Below, piece after piece: positions 54,859 to 64,000 of a DNA stretch of 64,000 bases. The position numbers and the translations under genes were made by a program. The stretch's first letter is position 1, and each line of letters opens with the position of its first letter. Source of the DNA: Kitagawia praeruptora (Eukaryota > Streptophyta > Magnoliopsida > Apiales > Apiaceae); NCBI GenBank assembly GCA_037693485.1, contig CM075345.1, positions 106,572,001 through 106,636,000 of the forward strand, read 5' to 3'. The notes beneath the pieces were generated by a model, which was not told the origin of the DNA, did not search any database, and saw nothing but the letters and a program-made list of their open reading frames with translations.

Positions 54859-56907
54859 CTTTATGGTGCAGGAAGGAATTATTCTTGGGCACAAGGTATC
54901 TAGCAAGGGGCTTGAAGTGGATAGGGCTAAGGTGGAGACAATTGAAAATCTTCCTCCACCTACTTCTGTTAAAGGAATTCGCAGTTTTCTTGGTCATGCG
55001 GGATTCTATAGGCGATTCATTCAAGACTTCTCAAAAATTTCTAAACCTTTGTGCAATCTGTTGGAGAAGGATGTTCCTTTCAAGTTTGATGATGAGTGCC
55101 TTGCAGCTTTTGAACTTTTGAAGAAGAAATTGACTACTACACCTGTCATTACTGCACCTAATTGGGAGGAACCGTTCGAGCTGATGTGTGATGCTAGTGA
55201 TTATGCTGTTGGAGCTGTGCTTAGACAAAGGAAGGAGAAAATTTTTCATGTGGTTTACTATGCTAGTAAAACCCTTAATGATGCACAGCTTAACTACACC
55301 ACTACTGAGAAGGAGTTGTTGGCCGTTGTCTATGCTTTCGAGAAATTCAGATCTTATTTGCTTGGTACGAAGGTGATTGTTTATACAGATCATGCTGCTA
55401 TTCGATATCTCATGTCGAAAAAGGATTCTAAGCCTAGATTGATTCGCTGGGTGCTTCTTTTGCAAGAGTTTGATGTGGAAATCAAGGATAAGAAGGGCAC
55501 GGAAAATCAGGTGGCTGACCATTTGTCACGTTTGGAGGACCACGGTAAGGATTCACATGCTAAATCTCTTATTAATGAATCTTTTCCAGATAAGCAACTT
55601 TTTGGGGTGCAAGGTGAAGAGCCATGGTTTACAGATTATGTGAACTATCTTGTTAGTAATGTCATCCCTCCGGAATTCTCTTATGCTCAAAGAAGAAGTT
55701 TCTGCATGATGTGAAGTGGTACCGTTGGGACGAGCCATTCTTGTTCAAGCTTGGTGTGGATCAGATTTTGAGGAGGTGCATTCTTTATAGTGAGACGGAG
55801 AGTATTCTGCATGATTGTCATTCTACCACATATGGAGGCCATTATGGTGGTGATAAAACAGCTCAGAAAGTACTTCAAGCGGGATTTTATTGGCCAACTC
55901 TGTTTAAAGATTCTCATAGGTTCGTGATGAGTTGTGATAGATGTCAAAGGGTTGGTAATATCTCTAGGAGGAACGAGATGCCACTTAATACTATTCTTGA
56001 AGTTGAGATTTTTGATGTGTGGGGAATTGATTTTATGGGTCCGTTTATTTCTTCTTGCAATAATCAGTACATTCTCTTGGCTGTGGATTATGTGTCTAAA
56101 TGGGTCGAGGTGAAGGCTTTACCGACCAATGATGCTAAGGTGGTGCTGAATTTTCTTCACAAACAGATTTTCACACGTTTTGGAACTCCACGAGCTATAA
56201 TAAGTGATGAGGGGACACACTTCTGTAATCGTCAGTTTACTGCTATGATGGCAAGGTACAATGTGACACATCGTGTTGCCACTGCTTATCATCCCCAAAG
56301 TAATGGTCAATCGGAGGTTTCGAATCGTGAAATCAAGAGAATTCTCGAGAAAGTGGTAAATCCATCAATAAAGGATTGGTCTTTGAAGTTAGACGAGGCG
56401 GCTTGGGCGTATAGAACTGCTTACAAGACACCCCTAGGTATGTCTCCTTATCAGTTGGTATTTGGTAAGGCGTGTCATTTGCCGGCCGAGCTTGAGCACA
56501 AGGCCTATTGGGCGTTAAAGAAGTTAAATTTGGATATCTCAGCTGCGGGTGAAAAACGTCTACTTCAGTTGAATGAACTTGAGGAGTTCCGTGAGCATGC
56601 TTATGAGAATGCTAAAATGTACAAGGAGAAGGTTAAAAGGTGGCATGATAGGAAGTTGGTGCATAAGACATTTGTGTCAGGTCAACAGGTTTTGCTTTAC
56701 AACTCTCGCCTTAAACTTTTTCCGGGAAAGCTCAAGTCGAAGTGGTCGGGTCCATTTACAGTCAAGGAAGTATTTCCACATGGAGCAGTGGAGATATTTA
56801 GAGGTTCTATTGATGATTCGTTCAAAGTGAATGAACATAGACTCAAGCCTTATTTTGGTGGAACGGTGAACCGTGAGAAGGTTGCCGCTGTTTTATCTCG
56901 TTCGTGA
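54859..56907 (+). pseudogene. E6 RT thumb, RNase H and integrase (3' part of pol, one frameshift)
   Basis: It continues the E6 RT in frame after E7. The RT-RNase H connection is AGFYRRFIQDFSKISKPL (about 54990-55045). RNase H spans LMCDASDYAVGAVL (about 55180), TTEKELLAVVYA and YTDHAAIRYL (about 55384), ending VADHLSRL. A one-base loss at about 55690-55700 shifts the frame; reading resumes from 55711. Integrase has the zinc motif with HDCH and SCDRCQ (about 55810-55950), catalytic segments DFMGPF (about 56030), ISDEGTHF (about 56200) and NGQSEVSNREIKR (about 56300), and a C-terminal tail ending at TGA 56905-56907. No chromodomain, as expected for Athila. Confidence 0.92.
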
Positions 56908-57654
56908 AGTTTCGGAAGTACGTCAAGCTATTGACGTTAAACAAGCGCTTCTTGGGAGGTAACCCAAGCATTATTGTACTTTGTTGTAGTATAGATTTGA
57001 AACAAAAAAAAAAAATATTCAGAAGCTGGCCGCGCACCCTGCATCAGATTTTGAGCAGACTGCGCCGTGTAACGCAGGACCCAGCTGCGCACCATGTGCC
57101 AGAACCGCGCACCCTGCGCGCCCGTATCCAGCAGCCTCTCGCGCAGACTGCGCCAGCTCCGAGCAGACTGCTCAATCCCGAACTGCAATGCCCGATTTTG
57201 TATGTTAAAACAACCCCAAAAACATATCTTATCTCCTACAATCTTACTCTATATCCTACTACACTTCTAAATCAAAAAAACCCTAACACCTTCCACTCCA
57301 ATTCTATATCTAGTTCCTATCCTAACCCAATTACATCTCACCATATACATACACCTCTCTATATCTATACATCTTCATCCATTAAAAATTCATCCATACA
57401 CTTTTCTATATATACACTTCTCATTCACAAACAATATCCCTACATTCATTCCAAGCTCAAGGGGAGGATACATTCGAATTTTTGGAGGCTTATTCTTGCA
57501 AGGACACCTCTTCAATTCGTGGGTATTGTTCTAATCTCATCTTTTTAATTGCTACAAATTGTGTTCTTGCCAATTAGGGTTTGGTTGTGTTCTTGAATTG
57601 GGGCTTTTGTTGAAATTCGAAATTTGGAGTGTGTGGATTATTATTGTTGTTGTG
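56908..57654 (+). other. E6 region between pol and third ORF: hairpins, GC-rich block, possible promoter
   Basis: 750 bp, non-coding. Consecutive inverted repeats at 56921-56968 (see findings). An A-run is followed by a GC-rich block with many TGCGCC/GCGCACC units at about 57030-57185. A C/T-rich leader has the TATA-like TCTATATATAC at 57405-57415, about 240 bases before the ORF3 ATG. ORFs crossing this region (56904-57548) show no protein features. Confidence 0.6.
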
Positions 57655-58791
57655 ATGGCTCCTAAGAGACAAAGATTGGTGGGTAGTAGTAGTAGTAACC
57701 GTCCATCGTTGGATGTGGATGCTATTTTGGAAGGAGGATTAGTGAAATTTATGAATCCGGAGGCCGAGGCGGAGTATGGTCGGTTAGTTTCTAAAGGAGT
57801 TATACGGGAGAGGAGGTTTGTGCCTCGGGCTAACGAGGAGATGGTGGCTATGGTGAGTGCGAGGGGTTGGACGTTATTTTGCGAATTTGCTAATGATGTG
57901 CCATTGAACGTTGTTCGGGAGTTTTACGCTAATGCTTCGGTAGAGAAGAATAACTCCACGGTTGTTAGGGGACAGAAGGTGGATTACTCACCTCGTGCAA
58001 TTCGAAATTTGATTAGGCAGCCGCCTAAATCTAGGGGTGTTGAGGATTGGGGGCGAAAGACGGCGGAAGATGTTGATCTTGATGTTGTCATCGGTGAGTT
58101 GTGTGTCCCAGGTGCGGTATGGAAGTGTAAGGCGGGTTCCACCGAAAAGAGAAATTTTCCGGCTGCATCATTGACTAAGTTCGCCCGCGCATGGTTCTTA
58201 TTCATATGTACTAGTATCCTTCCGTCTTCTCATGTGACTGATGTTACTGTCGAAAGGGCTATCCTTTTATGGGGCATTTTAAAAGGTGAGTATGTCGATC
58301 TGGGTTACCTGATTAATCAAACTATTCTTCGGTATTTGAAGGGTAATTCGACAGCTAGTATTCCCTATGCTTCCATTATTACGGGATTGTGTGATTCTGC
58401 GAAAGTGAAATGGTATGTGGGTGAGCCGGTGCAGACGCCTATGGCTCCTATTGCTGATTCTTCTATTGGGCGAATGAAGGAAGTAGAAGGTGGTGTTAGT
58501 GGTGCGGGTGGTCAGGAAGCTGAGGGATCGGGAGTTGCTAGAGCAGGTCCTCAGCAGCAAATGGTGGATATGTCGGTGTTTGATACCTATTTTCGGCGAA
58601 TGACTAGACGGCTGGATGCTATGCATGTTAGTAGTCGCCAGTATTCTGAAGACATGGGTATAGCTTTGGATGCAAAGTTTCAGTCACCAGATACTGCTGT
58701 TCAGTGGCCTATCTTTGGAGCTCGGACTCCGTATCCTCCACCTGATTCATCTGATGAGGATGACGAGAGCGACGAGAGTGAGGACGAGTAG
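57655..58791 (+). CDS. E6 third ORF, Athila ORF3 with putative plant transposon protein domain
   Basis: 378 residues from ATG 57655 (MAPKRQRLV); the frame is open 32 codons further upstream to an ATG at 57559, but the short start follows the basic N-terminus usual for this protein. Residues about 40-240 resemble the putative plant transposon protein domain that is widespread in plant Ty3 Athila elements (GWTLFCEFANDVPLNVVREF at about 78, then YSPRAIRNLI and a conserved ARAWFLFICTSILPSSH at about 180). The C-terminus is Gly-rich, then acidic (DSSDEDDESDESEDE). No signal peptide or membrane anchor supports the older env-like label. A nuclear or particle-associated role is possible because of KRQR and the acidic tail, but this is inference. 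It is intact, unlike the pol of the same element. Confidence 0.8.
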   Translation: MAPKRQRLVGSSSSNRPSLDVDAILEGGLVKFMNPEAEAEYGRLVSKGVIRERRFVPRANEEMVAMVSARGWTLFCEFANDVPLNVVREFYANASVEKNNSTVVRGQKVDYSPRAIRNLIRQPPKSRGVEDWGRKTAEDVDLDVVIGELCVPGAVWKCKAGSTEKRNFPAASLTKFARAWFLFICTSILPSSHVTDVTVERAILLWGILKGEYVDLGYLINQTILRYLKGNSTASIPYASIITGLCDSAKVKWYVGEPVQTPMAPIADSSIGRMKEVEGGVSGAGGQEAEGSGVARAGPQQQMVDMSVFDTYFRRMTRRLDAMHVSSRQYSEDMGIALDAKFQSPDTAVQWPIFGARTPYPPPDSSDEDDESDESEDE

Positions 58792-60194
58792 GTATATTCT
58801 ACTATCCCTTGTAGTTACTTCCATTCAATGAGGGCATTGAATATTTTAAGTTTGGGGGTGATTTGGGGGATTAGTAGTTGTATGTATTGTTGTATTTTGT
58901 GTTCATATAGGATATCATGTTTGCATAGTAGTGATAGTTCATGCATGATTGTTATGATTCGTATTACGTGTGTTTCATATAGGACATTTTGTTTTTATTT
59001 TTTGTAAATCATGTGAGTTTTCATTTAGTTGCATTTTCATGGCATGCATATTTCATGATCCCTTAGGACGAGCTAATTCTGATTGATAGGTGGATGTTGA
59101 TTTGGGTGTGATGATGATGAGTAGAGGGTTGATTTATAGTTTCTTTGGAATTGACTTGCATGTTACGGGAACAAAATTAATTACACAGTCTCATTGGGTG
59201 ATTTTGGGCTAGGTTAGGGGTCATGCCTGTTGGATGTTTTGAGATTTAATCACTTGTTTATATTTAGAATTTTCGTTATTCCCTTTATAGCGTAGGAACA
59301 TTAAAGTCTAAGTTTGGGGGAAAACAGGAATTTCATGCTAGTAGTTAATAATTGTCAATAATGGCTAGTAGCCGGCTCATATTTATATGAGTAGTCTAGG
59401 GTTGGAAATGAGAAAGGCTCATTCCAGATTGCATGAAAAAAAAGGAAAAAATTTGAAAAAAAAAGAGTCAATAAGTTATTTGTTTTTATGCACAATTAAC
59501 CAGAGTGGGCTTTTTAATACTCGAGTAATTAAGTCTTAGGGGACTTAGTCCTAGTAACCTAAAGCCTTGTGGTTTAGGATTGCTGACCTAACACTCGCTA
59601 CATGGGTATTATTGTATAAGCCTTTTGGGGTCTCATTCATTGCACGGTTAAATAAGCATGCGTATCGTATATAGTATTATGTGTCATAGTAATAAAGCAT
59701 GAGTTGCTGTCTACCTTGGATAAGGGTGGAGGTGTTCCTAGGCTATGAAGTGTCTAGAGTCTATTCTGTTTATAAACCTGTGATTGTCTTGACGGAAAGC
59801 ATGTATGATTCTTGACCTAGTTTTGGGAGTATTTCTGATGAGCATTGCACACACGCACGTTTCTGTTCATGTACTGTTAGTATACGGGGACTTAGTCGAG
59901 CTCTGCTTGGATTTGTTGCATTCTTTGAGATATTTGCTTGTTAGTTGGTTTTAGTGAGTTTGAGGGGGATCTTGCATTTTCATATTAGTTGCATTCATGC
60001 ATTGCATTGCATTAGGTTAAATGGATTTTGTGGGTACATTCGTTATAGGCCCTCACGAGACCTTACTCGTCCACTAGGGCTGCCTAGGGGTTTAAAGGGC
60101 TTGTTGCATATGCCAAATGCAACCGTGATCACCTACGGAAGTGGTACTAGTTAGTTAGTTGTAATTGTTTATGCTTGAGGACAAGCATCGGTTT
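58792..60194 (+). other. E6 3' non-coding region, conserved with E2 and E7
   Basis: 1.4 kb without a gene. It contains repeated AAGTTTGGGGG (58849 and 59310), an A-rich tract (about 59434-59465) and the perfect hairpin GTTGCAT-7-ATGCAAC at 60103-60123. Much of it is nearly identical to E2 32440-33845. Confidence 0.8.
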
Positions 60195-60207
60195 AAGTTT
60201 GGGGGTG
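60195..60207 (+). promoter_or_regulatory. E6 polypurine tract
   Basis: AAGTTTGGGGGTG directly before the 3' LTR start TGATAAGTGG. Confidence 0.87.
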
Positions 60208-61683
60208 TGATAAGTGGATTTTATATCCACTTGGAACATTCTAAATCGGCTTAAATTGATTGCTTTGGCCTCAAGTTTGTGGTAGTTTTGATGTGTTTTG
60301 TTTAATTGTGCAGGGTTGGAGTGATATCGATTATGGATGTAGATTCCGTCATTTTGGGAGTTGATTGATGATATGGATTGAAGAATGGAGGCTTAAGTCA
60401 GCTACCGAGTAGTATACAAGTCAAGGGGAAATGAAGACGGAAGCTATTGCAAAAAGAACGAGAAGAAAAAGCTGAAAAACGAGGAACAAAAAATTCCATC
60501 AGTTGGTGGCTGGGCAGACTGCGCCAGATTTGAGCACTCTGCGCCAGAATTCATCCTGGAATGCAGATTGGGCTTGAGCACTCTGCGCCAATCTTGAGCA
60601 AACTGCCCCAAGTCGCGTGGAAATTCTAGTTTTGCCCTTATTCGATCTGAAATTGTATTCTAAGTCATTTTTGACATCTAAATCGAATTCTAGTTGTATT
60701 TAAGGTATTTTCTTGCTGGGCAAGATGTCTAGAGCTATAAAAACACATCCAACCCTTGTAAACATGATCATTCATACAATTACATATCTTAGTTTTGCAA
60801 GAGAGAAGAGTGGAAAAGGATTCAAAGCTCGGTGACAAGCACGAATCTAGATCTACTTCATCTTTTGTATACGTTGAATCATAGATTTGTTTCTCAACTC
60901 TTTACTTTATTAATATCATTATTTCTCTCTTTTGTAATTTGTCAATTATCATGTTTTCATCTAATCCCATGGTGACGAAAAGTTTTATTATGAACTAATC
61001 GTTGTCGTGGGATCCTAGTGGATTTATCTATGTAGCTTTGTAGTTTGTATGCCTTAAAGATTTATGTGCGGTGAAATTCTTGATATCCTTGTATAGTTGT
61101 GCTTATTGAATTTAGGTGCGTCGCGAACATCTAATATGTTAATCTCTTGCTAAACGAGAGTGGATCTTGAGATTTAGAACTTGCCATGCTAGCATAGGAT
61201 AGGTTGATGTTTGAACATCATGATTTGTGGCATGAATAGAGATATTATGCGACCCTATGTGATCTAAGTGGATAACTTGTGCTTCAACCTTTATGTTTTC
61301 AAATTCTATAGAGATATAGGGTCTAAACATAATAGGTGCCTATTCATCTTCTATCTCTTTTGTGGATGTATGCGTAGATTGGTACTAGTATACCGAGAGG
61401 TAACTCTTACTCTTTTCGTGTTATTCGATCAGATATCAAAACATCGCATGTTCAAATTGAAGGCTGCAACTCTAAGTGAAGTAGATAATGAAACTAGGAT
61501 TCTATGTTTATTCTCATATAAATAATTCGATTTTAAATTCTTGTCAATTAGTTAATTTTTAGATTTATAATTTGCATCTTAGTATAATTTAGATAATCAA
61601 ACCCAAATTTGTTACTTTTCTTAGCAGTGAATTAAAACCATACATTGTTGCGTAGGCAAATTTTCTGAATAAAACATAACTAG
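60208..61683 (+). repeat. E6 3' LTR, cut by a CACTA insertion
   Basis: It matches 43507-44985 with about 20 differences. The last 65 or so bases of the LTR are missing here and should lie beyond the CACTA element to the right of the window. Confidence 0.92.
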
Positions 61684-62035
61684 ACACTACGCCATAGATG
61701 GCCTATAGCAACCCCCAAACTGTGTTACCATAGACCCCATTTTGAAGTTACCATAGGCCAAAATAGGGCTATGGTAACACTTCAGCTGTGTTAGGTTCTC
61801 AGCAGTAACTACAGGTATCTAAGCTAACATAAAAACACAGCCTAAGGTAACATAGCAAATGTGGTTACCAAAAACCTCTATAGCAACATCTTAAACACTC
61901 TATAGTAACATAGTTTGTGTGTTACAACAGATAATACAATTTTGCACAGGGACAAATGTGGGGCCCACATCTAGGTGGGGTCAACAATCTATTGTAACAC
62001 CCTCTTTTACCAATTATAACACATTGTGTGTTACA
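61684..62035. repeat. CAC sub-terminal repeat region
   Basis: At least ten short motifs of the GTTACYATAG/CTATRGTAAC type, direct and inverted, in about 350 bp, typical of CACTA sub-terminal regions. Confidence 0.75.
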
Positions 62036-62369
62036 TAATTAAAATCATTTATAAATAATTTTTTAACAAAAAAATTGACATTTAAATATTACATTTTCAA
62101 GTAAAAGAAATCAAGAACGAAATTAATTACATTTTAATAACATCATCCAACATCATTCCAATAACATCATCTTGTATAAAACCAATCATCCAAAAATATC
62201 TACCAACACTAGCTAATGAACAAAACTTAAAACATACAAGTACTAGAGCTAATAACATGCATACTAGCTCAAATGGTACTATGCAATTTCTGTATTGCCT
62301 TCAAATCATGAGTAATAGTACTAGCATCTCCTTGAGTTGGCTTGCATTTTTGCATCTCCTTGTTGATGC

Positions 62370-63783
62370 AGGGTCAGACTCTTCAACAGAAGAGTGAGAA
62401 GAGTGAAGAGGACCATCTGGAGAAGAAACATGAAAATAACATTTGTCAAGTTTTTCCGAAAAATAAATAAATAAAATGGGTCACCCAAGATGCTATTACA
62501 ATTAGTGGCACTTACATCTGTTAAAAGTGTTTCTACTTATATAACATATAGTATAAATTATCAATATATAAAAATTTCATTGCATTGTCAAAAATTCAAG
62601 TTGCAATCACTTGCAAAAATTCAAGTTGCAATCACTTTATGGGAACATCAGTACATTCAACACATTACAGTAATAACATGGGATGTTGTGGTTGGTCCCC
62701 AGCCAAAATATCCTATTCAACAAGGTAATAATGCAGAGAAAAATGCTTAGACATTAGCAAATGCACATAGCAGCAATGCAGAGAGACAGTGTGTGATGCC
62801 TGATACCTTTAGGGTGACGCCAAGTCCAAACCATACATCACCAGAATCAGAGGTGTCGTGAATGATGCCACGAGGTAAACTTACTGAACTTTTCCAGGCC
62901 TCTTCCACTTCCTAGAAAAATAATGAAAGTCACCTTATACATAATGAACACATACAATACAAAAAAATGCACATAGTCACTGGTGCTTTTCCTTTTGATC
63001 TACTAATTGTCCCTGTACATTTTATAGTCATGCTCCTCTCTCCTCTGTAATTCCATTTTAAATGAACCCAGCAGCTCCAGCAACATTTGCCTTGGATGTG
63101 AAACTTCAGTTACCCCGGTGTACTAAAATGGCTTCACTTGTAAGCTACCATACAAGAAAAGAGACCATGACATTGAACTACTTGTTAAAATATACCAGAA
63201 ACAACTACAACTGAATATATATAATTTTACTGCAAATTCAGATTAAATAAAGCATGACAACTTTTAAACTTATATATGATAATATCAACTAGTAACTATA
63301 TAAGCAAATTTCAGATCATATAAGCAAGTAGACGTAAAGTGAGAAAATTTCAGATCATATAAGTAAGTAGACGCAAAAAAATACTCCTGATTTCCGTAGT
63401 GTGCTTGGCATTAAATTTCCTAAATATCTCCACACTTTCTTATGTATCTGGGAACATATATGTATTTACAGATATAAACACATATAAAGAAAATCAGGAC
63501 CTGTCGCAATAACTTCAGGAGCAACAGAAAATAGTTTTGAAAATTAGTTTAAAAAAAAAGATAAACAAGGTCACAACGAATGTTTTTTTAATCCTTGCAG
63601 CTAGAGAAAATAGTGCATCCATGTTTAAGACATTAAGAAAGGGTTCGACCTGGTAAGCATCAACCAGGCAAACACACTGCAACACCGCCACTGAACTGCC
63701 ATCCCCCTCAACTCCCTCGATATTCCTCATTTTAGTCTCCAGCAACCAGGAATAGCAAACCGCTGACAACATAGAACTTGTAC
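62370..63783 (-). other. CAC interior: exon-like segments of an unidentified gene
   Basis: On the minus strand several short open segments are bordered by plausible splice sites. Segment 63650-63783 is preceded by GAAATGTTTGCAG and ends CAG before GTCGAA. Segment 63003-63107 reads SHPRQMLLELLGSFKMELQ-like helical text to a stop. Segment 62807-62912 is preceded by TTATTTTTCTAG, ends AAAG before GTATCAGG, and is open in one frame only, containing WKSSVSLPRGIIHDTSDSGD. Segment about 62280-62421 is preceded by TTTCTTCTCCAG. The phases do not all agree, so this may be a decayed transposon gene or captured host exons. I do not recognise the protein. Coordinates are approximate. Confidence 0.35.
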
Positions 63784-64000
63784 CTGCAAACATTTCCAAG
63801 TTCAGAAAACTAGTTCATGCACAGCTTGTTTTCCGTAAACTTCTACCAGAATACCACAAAGCTATTTGTACTCTCTATCCTAGACAAACAATGACAACAT
63901 AACAAAAACGCAATCTTTACATTAGCTCATAGCTCAATCTTAAAAGACACATCACAAAACCCCGCCATTTTCTCTGTTTTTTTTCCTTTTTAGATAATAA

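Larger units (their letters stand above)
43507..61683 (+). mobile_element. E6: Athila-type Ty3/gypsy retrotransposon with third ORF, interrupted by E7 and CAC
   Basis: 5' LTR 43507-45049, tRNA-Asp-type PBS 45055-45073, gag-protease-RT (45190-48518), E7 insertion (48519-54853), remaining RT-RNase H-integrase (54859-56907), hairpin motif, third ORF (57655-58791), conserved 3' non-coding region, PPT 60195-60207, and 3' LTR from 60208 cut at 61683 by a CACTA element. RT before integrase gives Ty3/gypsy. The tRNA-Asp PBS, the DLGASINLMP protease, the CX2CX3HX4C knuckle and an ORF after pol give Athila. LTR divergence is about 1.4% by eye (about 20 differences in 1.47 kb). E7 removed, the length would be about 12 kb, normal for Athila. 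Confidence 0.92.
61684..64000. mobile_element. CAC: CACTA (En/Spm) DNA transposon, one end only
   Basis: It begins CACTACGCCA, the diagnostic CACTA terminus, at the point where the E6 LTR match stops; the preceding AGA is the likely 3 bp target duplication. The first 350 bases are packed with sub-terminal repeats in both orientations: TATGGTAACA, CTATAGCAAC, CTATAGTAACAT and GTTACCATAG. These are the expected transposase-binding repeats. The element continues past the window, so its length, other end and transposase are not visible. The interior is AT-rich with exon-like segments on the minus strand. Confidence 0.85.

Noticed and set aside
54741..55121. 126-codon ORF across the E7/E6 border
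   Set aside because: A chance fusion of LTR sequence and an out-of-frame stretch of E6 pol.
56904..57548. 214-codon ORF after E6 pol
   Set aside because: Begins at the pol stop and runs through the hairpin, A-run and GC-rich block; low-complexity translation with no family features.

Overview
The window comes from a large, repeat-rich flowering plant genome, probably a eudicot. I see no intact host gene. It is almost wholly a stack of nested transposable elements. I reconstructed them from paired long terminal repeats (LTRs), primer-binding sites (PBS), polypurine tracts (PPT), target-site duplications (TSD) and diagnostic gag, protease, reverse transcriptase, RNase H and integrase motifs. 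The labels E1, E2, G, M, E4, E5, E6, E7 and CAC are mine.

Left stack, outermost to innermost. E1 is a Ty1/copia element (SIRE-like) on +, of which only the end of a third ORF and the 3' LTR are visible (35408-37943). It was split by E2, an Athila-type Ty3/gypsy derivative on + that keeps gag/protease but has lost the rest of pol (30924-35407). E2 was split by G, a decayed Ty3/gypsy element on - with 4.8 kb LTRs (from left of the window to 30923). The 3' LTR of G was split by M, a Mutator-like element with about 47 bp terminal inverted repeats (621-18187). M contains E4, a very young SIRE-like Ty1/copia element on - (5455-17951, 509 bp LTRs) with gag, pol and a 1,225-codon third ORF. E4 is followed head-to-tail by a second, truncated unit (1104-5454) that shares its LTR and is almost identical in sequence.

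Right stack. After a 244 bp spacer comes E5, a Ty1/copia element on + (from 38188). Its 3' LTR was split at 43506 by E6, an Athila element on + with gag, protease, RT, RNase H, integrase and a third ORF (43507-61683). The RT of E6 was split by E7, a non-autonomous Athila-like element on - (48519-54853, TSD TGTCA). The 3' LTR of E6 was split by CAC, a CACTA (En/Spm) transposon that begins CACTAC at 61684 and runs off the window.

LTR divergences estimated by eye fall in the order nesting predicts: E5 about 2.5%, E6 about 1.4%, E7 about 0.9%, G about 0.7%, E4 about 0. Coding potential is best in E4. The other elements carry a few nonsense codons and single-base frameshifts. The most interesting signals are not genes: a short motif dispersed through the coding and non-coding parts of E4, RNA-hairpin modules shared by the three Athila-type elements, the tandem E4 arrangement, and a splice-site-like signal between E4 gag and pol.
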